A DNA stretch of 34,172 nt, taken from IMG/VR virus record IMGVR_UViG_3300024262_000132, positions 1-34,172 of that record. The stretch is one strand, 5' to 3'. The first letter of the stretch is position 1. Each line of letters starts with the position of its first letter. Below are positions 23,571 through 31,554 of this stretch, one piece after another. Below the pieces are notes generated by a model. The model worked only from the letters and a program-made list of their open reading frames with translations, made no database searches and was not told the DNA's origin. Position numbers and translations under genes: made by a program. The stretch is from a virus.

Positions 23571-26500
23571 TTATGGGCATGTAGTTACTGCTGTAACTAA
23601 GCCAAATTGATTTACTGTTATATAATCTGTTGAACTTATTTTGTAAAGTCCTGTTGATAAATTACTTCCAACAGCTCCGTCTGAAGAAGAATATACAAAA
23701 TCTTGATATACTGGCAACGTATTACTTCCAGAATGATAGTAAGTAATATTTAAAGGCTGGTTACAAACATTTGCTTCTGTACTAAAAACCGTACTACTTA
23801 AATATGATGTGTATGTAAAAGCACAATCACAACAAGCCGAAGCCGCAGAACTTGCATCAAAACAAAACTCTTGACAACTTGTTAATCTATAATCATATAT
23901 TAAATATAAATATTGATTTGCAAGTGGTAAAGATAAATTATTTAATGTTGTTTGATACAATCCAGACGATGGGTTAGTTACAGATCCATTTGATACTGTA
24001 GTAGCTGCTGCCAATAATGAAGTTATGTCAGATTGATTGTTTTCATACAATGTATTACTGGATAAATATTTAAAATTATCATTAGGATATCCCCAATCAT
24101 AAGTATCAAAATTTATTTTATTAGAACGAATTGTTAAATCTACACCATCATAAGGAAAAACCCCTAAAGATCTTACTCCTGTTTGAGCGTCATAGCTTGA
24201 AGCTACTAAACTGTTTGAGCCAAATTCTGCTAAATCTGAATCGACTGGACTAATATTAGCACTATCTTCCCAATTATATTCTACATGAATAAATTCTCCA
24301 TTTTGATCACCAGAATTCATAACTACCTTTACAACAGTTATATTTATTGGTGTTACACATTCAGCTGTTACAGTAAAAGATGCAGTTGTTATTGCTGTAA
24401 ATGTTACAGTAGCATTAGAAGGACTGTTAAGAGTTTTTTCAAAACTAAATGTTCCAGACCCTGTTAAAGTAGTGCTTGTTGTTGTAACACCATTCCATAA
24501 CACTGAAATTGTTATTGATCCAGAATTTATGTTGTAATTAAAATTAGCTGTTCCAATTAAAGCACCATAATTTATAACACTAACAATAGCATTTGCACCC
24601 CCTGTTGATAATCCATTTCTTTGTAATCTATAGCCACATTGAGCAATATCTGGTGGTAAAGGAATTTGATCGCAATTCATTCCTAACACATATTCATCCA
24701 TGTAAGGATCATAACCGCCTAATTTCTGTGTTTGAATAGATTCATAAAACTCATCCCTAAACCAAGAACGCATTCCTTGTTGAGATATTACTTCTAAAGA
24801 ATCATTATCTCTGGTTGTACCTCTTAATTTTAATACAGCACCTCTTTTTACATCAGTAAAAAACATGTCATACCCATGAGCTACAAAGCTTTCAGGATTA
24901 TAACTAATACCAAACTCTTCAATACGAGCTATTTGAGTTCCTAAAATTTGAGGAACTGATGCAATAACACCACCACCAGTACTGTCACTAATTAAGTTTT
25001 TACTTGCTAATACATAACTAATTCTATCTTCTTGTAAAACTAAAATATCTGTTTCTCTTGGATGCATTTTTTGTATTGGACCAAAAGAAGTTTCTAAATC
25101 TTTAAAATTTATTAATCCTAAATTAAACTCATTAAGATTATTAACACCACTATTACTACTAAAAACACCACTATAAGTTATACCTTCAAATCTATCAGCC
25201 TCTTTAAAATCTTGATTAGAAACTGCTAAAGTTCTTTGACCTAATTGAAATGGTCTCCCAGCCAATTGATCTTTTATTTTATAACTTTCAACACCGTTTC
25301 CAAATGAAAAACAATCTCTAAAATTTAAATTAACTATAGCATCTTGAGCAGCAGTTTGATTTTGATCGTTGAATTCTGTGTTAGATCCAGATAAATGAAA
25401 CCCATCTGGTTGTGAAATAGAAAAAGATTCCGATGCATCATAATATAATTCTGCATTTGCATCAGCTGGTTCTGTTTCAAAAACAATTAATGTATTTGCT
25501 CTAAAAACTATTAATTCAACTTCTAAATCTGAATATCTATCACGTTGAGGAGGAACTCTTCCACATCCAGGTACTCCTGAAGAAACTCCTAAATATAAAG
25601 GATCAGTTGGTAATGCAGTTGAAGCTTGTATCCATTGAAATGTAAGATCAAAAAATGTGCAATTTATGTTGTCTGCTACTCCAATCACACCAACCGCAAC
25701 TAAAGTAGTATCATTTATTGTAGTAGTTTCCTCGTCAATATTTCCAGGTTGTGCAAGAGATGGGTTTATATTGTCTCCAACCCACCATCTTCTCATGTCT
25801 GAATAATCTCTTGTTGCTACATAATCTTGTTCCCATTCCCATAATCTTTGCTCACAGCTATTTCCATTAAATGTGTCGTTACGAAACATTCTCATTTTTA
25901 CTCTTATAACAGAGCCTCCTGGAACATCATAATTATTTGTTGTTGTTATTGGAGCAGCTGGATCAGAATTATCTACTAATGTTGTAAAACAAGGATAACC
26001 AATTTTTCTGAGATTTGTACAACCTCTCGCTTTTGATGAGGCTTTTATATTTCCAAGTTCTACTATAGAATCATCAGGGATAACAATATTAAAATTTTGA
26101 TTTTTAATAAGCATGTATAACCCTTTTAATTGAAAACTTTCGGCTCCAAGTTCATTGATAGTAGCTAAAAAATTTGTGGCTTCTGGAGATATTTCTAAAA
26201 TTTCACAAGTTTCAACTCTTGGTAATGCACCACTAACATCAGCCTTTACAATAAGTGTTTGTCCTTTTTGGACTTTGTTTGCGTTATCTCCCTCAAGTCT
26301 AAAGAAAATCATGTTATCACTTGGTCTAACATAATAAAAATTACAAAATATAGTTTCATAACCTGCTTTACTTGGTTTGACTACAAACTTATATCGTTCT
26401 GCCCAATATGGCGCTCTGGATGATATAGCAACTTGTATACTATTTGCGGTAGTACTATTACCAGGTTCCACGTAAACAGTATTATACTCAGATACTAAAA

Positions 26501-28361
26501 CTGTAGAAGATCTACCATATTCATCACTGTATACAATACCTGTTTCAAAATCACGATCACTATGTAAACTACCAGTATCTAAATCTGTTGTAAAACCACC
26601 TTCTACAGATGTAAATCTAAAATATTCAAATAAATTAGTTATAATTGGAGCAGCTGGATCAGTAGTATCGGTTGCTCGAAAGTTCATAGCAATTAACTGA
26701 ATCTCACAAGTATTTAATCCTGGTGTTGCATTAATTGAAAACCCTTGTTGTAATGTAGCATCTGTAATACCACTATTAAATTTAACAAAAGGAAAACTAC
26801 CTTCAACTGGAGGAACTAATTCATTATTAAAAAAATCAGTCAAAGAATTACCTTGATCAGCTGTAGCAATAGGCTCAAAATTAGTATTAAGAATAGTTCC
26901 AATACGCTCTGCAAACAAAGAACTATTAAAAAAATCATACGGACTTGAATAATCTTGATCTAATGTTATATTTAAATCTATTTCAAAATCAAGATTTTTA
27001 AAATTTATATTAGCAGTGGCTTCATTAGAATTTGTTGGAACAAATACTCTTTTTTCGCTTGTAAAACTAAATGTAAGTCCTATTAAAGAATTGGTTTTTA
27101 ATTTATCTGCAATTAATGTAAAATCTATTCTAACTTTTGAATTTTCTATATCTTCAATTCCATTAAGTGTATAACTAACTCCAGTAGATAAATTTCCTGA
27201 TGGCAATTCCGCAAAACCTAAAATAGTATTAATTAAACTTGTGTTGTAATCAACAGCAATTGAGCTTCCGTTTGCGTCTGGTCTTGAAATATTATAACCA
27301 TCTACGTAGTTGCCGTACATTAAACGATTACCTTGTATAGTTTGAGCTTTTGCTAATCTTGGAACATTATCATATTGCCTAAGTAATTCGTCATTACCTA
27401 ATACTGTATAAGTTTTATTATTAGTAAACGTATAAGTTTTATTAGTGTTATTAGCCCAACCAAAATCTTCTTTTTTAAACCTTTCAATTACATTTAATGT
27501 ATTTGAATTTGTGTCTTTAAATAATAAATCAACTTCTTTTACTCTTGAGCTACCTGTAGAAAATTCAACTACAACACCATTGTAAAGATTTAACATACCC
27601 TCGTTACAATAGTTTTTTGTATCAAATTGAAATGGACGAGGAACAAATGCTGGTATAGTAAATAAAGAAGTTGCGCTATATTGCCCATCTTCATATCTGT
27701 ATCTATAAGCAAAACATAAAAATCTATTTTCAATATAATTTTCATTTCCTGCAATATTTAAAAAACTTATTTTTGGAGCTGGTAATGGAATGTGTGAATT
27801 TACAATATTTTCAAAACCAGGAGGCTTTACTATTACAGATATATCTTCTTCTATAATTTGATCTACATTTGAAATTGGCTCTGCATAACTTTTATTTATA
27901 TTTATTGTTCGAGGTGGATTTATATCATCTGTCCAAAACAAAAGATTTTCAACTAAATCAATTCCTGTTATTAAATACAAAGGATCAAAATTTAAAAGTG
28001 CTGTTGTAATTATATGATAATTAACTATTTGATTAGTTGTATTATATGATACCACTAAATCTACAACACCTCCAGGAGCTTGAGTATTTGAACCGTCATG
28101 AATAAACCAATAAATAGTTTCTTTAACACCATCTTCATATGCTCCTATACATACAGCAGCAGCACTTAAGGCCGCTCCATTGTATTCAATAACAGTAAGT
28201 TGTTCATTTCCTCTTGAGTTTTCTACAGCTCCTATTTCAGTAGCTTCAGTAGAACCTAAACGAACATTCATTGCATCAATATATTCACCTGGCGGAAGAA
28301 GTCTTTCGTCCACAGATTTATTCATTCTACCTGCAATAAAATTTGTTGTAACTATTGGCAT
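23571..28361 (-). CDS. Tail nozzle / stabilization protein (T7 gp12- or P22 gp10-like), 1596 aa
   Basis: A very large beta-rich tail protein. The first 45 residues contain TTNFIAGRMNKSVDERLLPP and GEYIDAMNVRLGS, the hallmark start of phage stabilization or tail-nozzle proteins (family of P22 gp10, role like T7 gp12): it would form the tail tube end below the adaptor rings. The middle contains repeated WD/propeller-like strands and an FTDVKRGAVLKLRG segment. From about residue 1290 there is an Ig-like stretch (SITISVLWNG, FSFEKTL, ATVTFTAI), then a cysteine-rich segment (CQEFCFDASS, CCDC, near 1495-1515) and a terminal module (YYHSGSNTLPVYQDFVYSSS, ending TTCP) shared with the 433-aa protein. 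The extra C-terminal domains, beyond the usual nozzle length, may bind the receptor. Confidence 0.8.
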   Translation of the reverse strand: MPIVTTNFIAGRMNKSVDERLLPPGEYIDAMNVRLGSTEATEIGAVENSRGNEQLTVIEYNGAALSAAAVCIGAYEDGVKETIYWFIHDGSNTQAPGGVVDLVVSYNTTNQIVNYHIITTALLNFDPLYLITGIDLVENLLFWTDDINPPRTININKSYAEPISNVDQIIEEDISVIVKPPGFENIVNSHIPLPAPKISFLNIAGNENYIENRFLCFAYRYRYEDGQYSATSLFTIPAFVPRPFQFDTKNYCNEGMLNLYNGVVVEFSTGSSRVKEVDLLFKDTNSNTLNVIERFKKEDFGWANNTNKTYTFTNNKTYTVLGNDELLRQYDNVPRLAKAQTIQGNRLMYGNYVDGYNISRPDANGSSIAVDYNTSLINTILGFAELPSGNLSTGVSYTLNGIEDIENSKVRIDFTLIADKLKTNSLIGLTFSFTSEKRVFVPTNSNEATANINFKNLDFEIDLNITLDQDYSSPYDFFNSSLFAERIGTILNTNFEPIATADQGNSLTDFFNNELVPPVEGSFPFVKFNSGITDATLQQGFSINATPGLNTCEIQLIAMNFRATDTTDPAAPIITNLFEYFRFTSVEGGFTTDLDTGSLHSDRDFETGIVYSDEYGRSSTVLVSEYNTVYVEPGNSTTANSIQVAISSRAPYWAERYKFVVKPSKAGYETIFCNFYYVRPSDNMIFFRLEGDNANKVQKGQTLIVKADVSGALPRVETCEILEISPEATNFLATINELGAESFQLKGLYMLIKNQNFNIVIPDDSIVELGNIKASSKARGCTNLRKIGYPCFTTLVDNSDPAAPITTTNNYDVPGGSVIRVKMRMFRNDTFNGNSCEQRLWEWEQDYVATRDYSDMRRWWVGDNINPSLAQPGNIDEETTTINDTTLVAVGVIGVADNINCTFFDLTFQWIQASTALPTDPLYLGVSSGVPGCGRVPPQRDRYSDLEVELIVFRANTLIVFETEPADANAELYYDASESFSISQPDGFHLSGSNTEFNDQNQTAAQDAIVNLNFRDCFSFGNGVESYKIKDQLAGRPFQLGQRTLAVSNQDFKEADRFEGITYSGVFSSNSGVNNLNEFNLGLINFKDLETSFGPIQKMHPRETDILVLQEDRISYVLASKNLISDSTGGGVIASVPQILGTQIARIEEFGISYNPESFVAHGYDMFFTDVKRGAVLKLRGTTRDNDSLEVISQQGMRSWFRDEFYESIQTQKLGGYDPYMDEYVLGMNCDQIPLPPDIAQCGYRLQRNGLSTGGANAIVSVINYGALIGTANFNYNINSGSITISVLWNGVTTTSTTLTGSGTFSFEKTLNSPSNATVTFTAITTASFTVTAECVTPINITVVKVVMNSGDQNGEFIHVEYNWEDSANISPVDSDLAEFGSNSLVASSYDAQTGVRSLGVFPYDGVDLTIRSNKINFDTYDWGYPNDNFKYLSSNTLYENNQSDITSLLAAATTVSNGSVTNPSSGLYQTTLNNLSLPLANQYLYLIYDYRLTSCQEFCFDASSAASACCDCAFTYTSYLSSTVFSTEANVCNQPLNITYYHSGSNTLPVYQDFVYSSSDGAVGSNLSTGLYKISSTDYITVNQFGLVTAVTTCP

Positions 28362-28362
28362 A

Positions 28363-29286
28363 TTATTTTATAATTTTATTCTGACCTCTTAAATTCATTA
28401 AAAGTCTTCCAGGATGTATATTACTTAGTCTTATTTTTGCATTTCGTAGTAAAGAAGATTTGTCTTTTCTTGCTCTGTTTACAATGTATTCTTGTATACC
28501 TAATCTTCCGTTTAAAATAGAATACCTAATATAAGCATAAATATATTCTTCAAATAATTTATTTACTTGTACTTCAGTATCAACTCCATTTTCCATGCCA
28601 TCAGATACATACTCTAAAACAATAGAAGCAGCACCTGATATGTTGCTAAAATTAATTACTCCAGATTGTTTATCTATAGTAAATGTAGGGTTTGAGTTTG
28701 CAGTTTCAGTATTTAAACCAAAACGCGAACCTATAGCATAATCAAAATACCAATTACCATCACAACAATAACCTTCTGCTCCGTTATACGGACTTCCTTG
28801 ATTTAAATATATACTTCTGTTACTTCCTAAAATTCTTGCTAAATCTACTTCTGAATCTTGTGGTCTTAAAACATTTCCATTTTGATCAAATAAAATATTA
28901 GAATTATTGTCTTGTAAATAAGCAGAAGACCAATTTGTTTGAATGTTTTCTGACAAAGGATGTAAACCACCATTTCTAAATTGAGAAATTCTAACCCAAT
29001 TAACATAATCTTGAGGCAATACAAATCTTAATTGTTGAGTAATATCTAATTGAAGGATTTTTATTTCCTTCATTGCATCATAATTTAATTCTTGAACACC
29101 TCTTTTTGCGTGAAATAATATTTGATATCTTTCAATGTTGTTTATCAATTCGTGGTTTCCTTGATACATTAACATAAAATTGTTAACTATATCTGCCAAT
29201 GAAACATACTGATACGAACCCCAATTAGCGTCCGTTGGAGCTGTTCCTGAATTTGCGTAATATGCGTAGTCGTTTATATATGCCAT
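28363..29286 (-). CDS. Neck/tail adaptor (ring) structural protein (307 aa)
   Basis: A 307-aa structural protein between another adaptor-like protein and the tail nozzle gene. The helical N-terminal half (SLADIVNNFMLMYQG, RYQILFHAKRGVQELNYDA) followed by FVLPQDYVNWVRISQ and a beta-rich segment is the pattern of podovirus head-tail adaptor or ring proteins, which connect portal to tail (role like T7 gp11). The C-terminal helix with YAYIRYSILNGRLGI is also typical. It starts one base before the preceding stop ends (CAT 29284-29286 beside the upstream gene's end), so the two adaptor genes are contiguous. Exact ring number is not decidable here. Confidence 0.7.
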   Translation of the reverse strand: MAYINDYAYYANSGTAPTDANWGSYQYVSLADIVNNFMLMYQGNHELINNIERYQILFHAKRGVQELNYDAMKEIKILQLDITQQLRFVLPQDYVNWVRISQFRNGGLHPLSENIQTNWSSAYLQDNNSNILFDQNGNVLRPQDSEVDLARILGSNRSIYLNQGSPYNGAEGYCCDGNWYFDYAIGSRFGLNTETANSNPTFTIDKQSGVINFSNISGAASIVLEYVSDGMENGVDTEVQVNKLFEEYIYAYIRYSILNGRLGIQEYIVNRARKDKSSLLRNAKIRLSNIHPGRLLMNLRGQNKIIK

Positions 29287-30264
29287 CTATCCTTGTGTTT
29301 GTTGTTCTTGTTGTAACTCTTGAGTACCAAAATTATAAACATCAGCCTCTCTTATTTCAATACCTACATACTGACATATTTTTGCTATCAAAGTAGGCTC
29401 ATCAGATAATGGTAATTCAAAGTCTTGATAATCCGCATTTGTAGGGTCAAATAAAGGCTCTCCAGCTAATAAGGAGGCGTAAGTCCAGTTTGGCGTTAAA
29501 GGGTATCTAACGTACTGTGTGGTGACCTGCCCTATTGTATTAATAGTAATTGGAAAAGCTTCTGCTACAAGAGCGTTTTGAGTGTATGCAGGATAACTAA
29601 TATTTGGTTTTGTTAAAATAGAATTATTTAACATAGTAATTTTACTTTGCGCAACTCTTTCTGCTTCAACAATATCATTTGCTGAATATATGTTATATGT
29701 TTTTCCTATAGCATCCCATACTGTTGCTCCTGTTGTTGGAAACATTAAAAGATTTGTTGCGCTTACAACTGAAGAAACTACTGTATTATAAACTATGGTA
29801 TTTGTAACAGTTGAAACTATATCTCCAACCTGCACTCCTGCTGCAATAAAATCTGCCGTAGTGTCGTTTACCGCTATAGCACCTCCATTTATAGAAGTTG
29901 TAATTCCTGCGGCTAATTCCTTAGTATATACCATCATTTTATTAATTAAATAATAATCAGATGGTAGTGTATATAAGTTAGTTTGTATATCTCCTAATTG
30001 AGTTAAAGCAGTATTTTTTAATGGAATATTTACATAAAAAGTATCTATTACTTCTAATAAACCTTTTGAAATATCAGCGTATCCTGTCCCTGAAAGTCTT
30101 TTATTTTCTTTTACTAATTGATTATTGTATGAGTAAAAATAATTCTCAAACATATCCATTTGAGCTTGCGCACAATAAAGATTAAAATCTTGTGGAGAAA
30201 TATATCCGTAGTTGTTTTTATTCGCTATTGCTAATACCGTATTTCGTACTTCGTTTATTGGCAT
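29287..30264 (-). CDS. Neck/tail adaptor (ring) structural protein (325 aa)
   Basis: A 325-aa protein beginning MPINEVRNTVLAIANKNNYG then YISPQDFNLYCAQAQMDMFE and YTLPSDYYLINKMMVYT. This helical start plus a LPSDYY strand is shared in outline with the following 307-aa protein and with ring/adaptor proteins of Bacteroidetes podoviruses. Between about residues 120 and 195 sits a Thr/Val-rich beta insertion (QVGDIVSTVTNT, SSVVSATNLLMF, KTYNIYSAND). The ending is Gln-rich (ELQQEQQTQG). It has its own promoter-like site 16 nt upstream, preceded by a terminator. Confidence 0.68.
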   Translation of the reverse strand: MPINEVRNTVLAIANKNNYGYISPQDFNLYCAQAQMDMFENYFYSYNNQLVKENKRLSGTGYADISKGLLEVIDTFYVNIPLKNTALTQLGDIQTNLYTLPSDYYLINKMMVYTKELAAGITTSINGGAIAVNDTTADFIAAGVQVGDIVSTVTNTIVYNTVVSSVVSATNLLMFPTTGATVWDAIGKTYNIYSANDIVEAERVAQSKITMLNNSILTKPNISYPAYTQNALVAEAFPITINTIGQVTTQYVRYPLTPNWTYASLLAGEPLFDPTNADYQDFELPLSDEPTLIAKICQYVGIEIREADVYNFGTQELQQEQQTQG

Positions 30265-30277
30265 AATTAATTCTTTT

Positions 30278-30291
30278 TACAAAGATAGCAA
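30278..30291 (-). promoter_or_regulatory. Putative late promoter, site 2
   Basis: Minus-strand TTGCTATCTTTGTA with the -7-type core TATCTTTG, ending 14 nt before the ATG of the 325-aa adaptor gene. It is fused directly to the T-tract of the terminator at 30290-30324. Together with nine flanking T residues it is identical over 22 nt to site 3. Confidence 0.65.
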
Positions 30292-30324
30292 AAAAAAAGA
30301 GGCCCTATTTTTTTTAGAACCTCT
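30290..30324 (-). terminator. Rho-independent terminator after the 92-aa gene
   Basis: On the minus strand AGAGGTTCT and AGGGCCTCT pair over 9 bp (two G-T wobbles) around a 9-nt A-rich loop, followed by nine T residues. The hairpin is 30298-30324, about 24 nt past the stop codon of the 92-aa gene. Confidence 0.8.
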
Positions 30325-30347
30325 CTTTAATTGTTTAATTAATGCTG

Positions 30348-30626
30348 TTATGCATTAACGATACTTGTTACAGCTTTTGGAAGACTTACCTCGAAAAAAG
30401 GATTCTGCCAAGATGTAGCTAATGCTATTTCCATATTGTCTAATATAGAATTATAAACATCGTGAGCTACTTGAGCCGCTGTTGTAACTGTTGTAGTAGT
30501 TCCATCAACATAATCAATTGTAACTGTTACTGCCGCAGCTGTTGCCGTAGCGACTGCTTTGACTCCGTCAAGACTAATTAATTGACCAGTAATAGGAGCG
30601 TTTGTAATTTTAAGAAATTTTGCCAT
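30348..30626 (-). CDS. Small virion-type protein with own promoter and terminator (92 aa)
   Basis: A 92-aa protein starting MAKFLKITNAPITGQLISLD and rich in Ala, Val and Thr, predicted mostly beta with a helix near VAHDVYNSILDNME. I chose ATG 30626; a 19-residue longer form from 30683 would run through the promoter and terminator and begins with a spurious hydrophobic stretch. It stands alone between a terminator-promoter pair upstream and another downstream, so it is a single-gene unit and may be made at a level different from its neighbours. Size and place, soon after the capsid gene, suit a head decoration or minor capsid protein, but no family is recognised. Confidence 0.7.
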   Translation of the reverse strand: MAKFLKITNAPITGQLISLDGVKAVATATAAAVTVTIDYVDGTTTTVTTAAQVAHDVYNSILDNMEIALATSWQNPFFEVSLPKAVTSIVNA

Positions 30627-30657
30627 TTTATAAAAAGTTTTTAATGGGTTAATAAAG

Positions 30658-30671
30658 TACAAAGATAGCAA
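30658..30671 (-). promoter_or_regulatory. Putative late promoter, site 3
   Basis: Minus-strand TTGCTATCTTTGTA, the same 14-mer as site 2, with the core TATCTTTG 34 nt before the ATG of the 92-aa gene. It joins directly onto the T-tract of the terminator at 30670-30698. Confidence 0.65.
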
Positions 30672-30698
30672 AAAAAAAGCCACCCTTTTAAGGTAGCT
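30670..30698 (-). terminator. Rho-independent terminator after the 251-aa gene
   Basis: Minus strand AGCTACCT pairs with GGGTGGCT (two G-T wobbles) around a 5-nt A/T loop and is followed by nine T residues. The hairpin occupies 30678-30698, starting 23 nt past the stop of the 251-aa gene. Confidence 0.78.
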
Positions 30699-30721
30699 AA
30701 TTTTCCAGTTAGTTATTAGTT

Positions 30722-31477
30722 TTACTTTATTTTATTCTTAAGAAGTTTATAAACCTCTAAACCATCATCGCTTTTCATAAATGAAGCAACTATAAAATTA
30801 GGGTCTTCTCCAAAAGGAATAGTAAGCATTTTCTTTTTGTTATTTGGAAGATTGTAATAAACATCTTTTCCATTGTTTCTTGCAGATAAAAGTGATAAGT
30901 TAAAAAACTGATACACATCATCCATAAGTTCTAACATTGGATCATTAAGAGTGTCTAAGAAATCGTCTGGATTGTTTTTAGCATAAACTAATATATCTCT
31001 TTTTAATTCTGCTGTTGTCATGTTTTCTACAGCATTACCCATTAACACTCTACATATTTGTGTTAATTTAGAAGTGTTTTTAGTAAGTTGTTTAGCTTCT
31101 ATTTGAGCCTCTAACTCAAATTCAACTTGTTTTAATTCAGCCGCAGCATCACGCTCTCTGTTTATTTCTTCAAATACAAATCCGTTACTTGGATGTAAAC
31201 TTAAAAATTTTTGTAATACTTGATTTTCTTTACCAACTGATAACATTCCATCTTCAAAAACAATAGGTTCTAAAATAGCATTTCCATCTTGCTCGTTTTC
31301 AAAAGGTGACTTTTGATTACGTGCATAACGTAATGGTTCATTAACTCCTGTTTCTTCGTTAAAATGTAATAAAGGTGATCTCGATGAATGTCGAGATGAT
31401 AACATGTATGATAAAGGAGCTTTATCTCCTTTTAATCGATAAGCTTTTGCTTTGTATTCTACTTTTTTTGTTGTCAT
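30722..31477 (-). CDS. Conserved-type head-module protein of unknown function (251 aa)
   Basis: A 251-aa protein encoded right after the major capsid protein. The N-terminus is basic and unusual: KAKAYRLKGDKAPLSYMLSS then RHSSRSPLLHF and PLRYARNQKSPFENEQDG. I recall similar strings in other marine Bacteroidetes phages but no assigned function. Residues about 105-135 form a Glu/Leu coiled coil and the C-terminal half is helical (NPDDFLDTLNDPMLELMDD). Location suggests a head or head-completion protein. A terminator lies between the capsid gene and this one, so part of its transcription depends on read-through or an unseen promoter. Confidence 0.7.
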   Translation of the reverse strand: MTTKKVEYKAKAYRLKGDKAPLSYMLSSRHSSRSPLLHFNEETGVNEPLRYARNQKSPFENEQDGNAILEPIVFEDGMLSVGKENQVLQKFLSLHPSNGFVFEEINRERDAAAELKQVEFELEAQIEAKQLTKNTSKLTQICRVLMGNAVENMTTAELKRDILVYAKNNPDDFLDTLNDPMLELMDDVYQFFNLSLLSARNNGKDVYYNLPNNKKKMLTIPFGEDPNFIVASFMKSDDGLEVYKLLKNKIK

Positions 31478-31502
31478 TATGATATAATTTAATTTGATTT
31501 AT

Positions 31503-31538
31503 AAAAAATAATTACCCCCGTCATTATAACGAGGGTAA
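31503..31538 (-). terminator. Rho-independent terminator after the major capsid gene
   Basis: Minus strand TTACCCTCGT pairs with ACGGGGGTAA over 10 bp (one G-T wobble) around a 7-nt loop TATAATG, followed by a T-rich tract (TTATTTTTTAT). The hairpin is 31512-31538, 17 nt after the capsid stop. It would raise the ratio of capsid transcript to downstream genes. Confidence 0.85.
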
Positions 31539-31554
31539 ATATTACTACTATTTA

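Noticed and set aside
30627-30683. N-terminal extension of the 92-aa protein to 111 aa
   Set aside because: The added 19 residues (MAFFLLSLYFINP...) are translated from the promoter and terminator T-tract; the ATG at 30626 has a normal A-rich leader.
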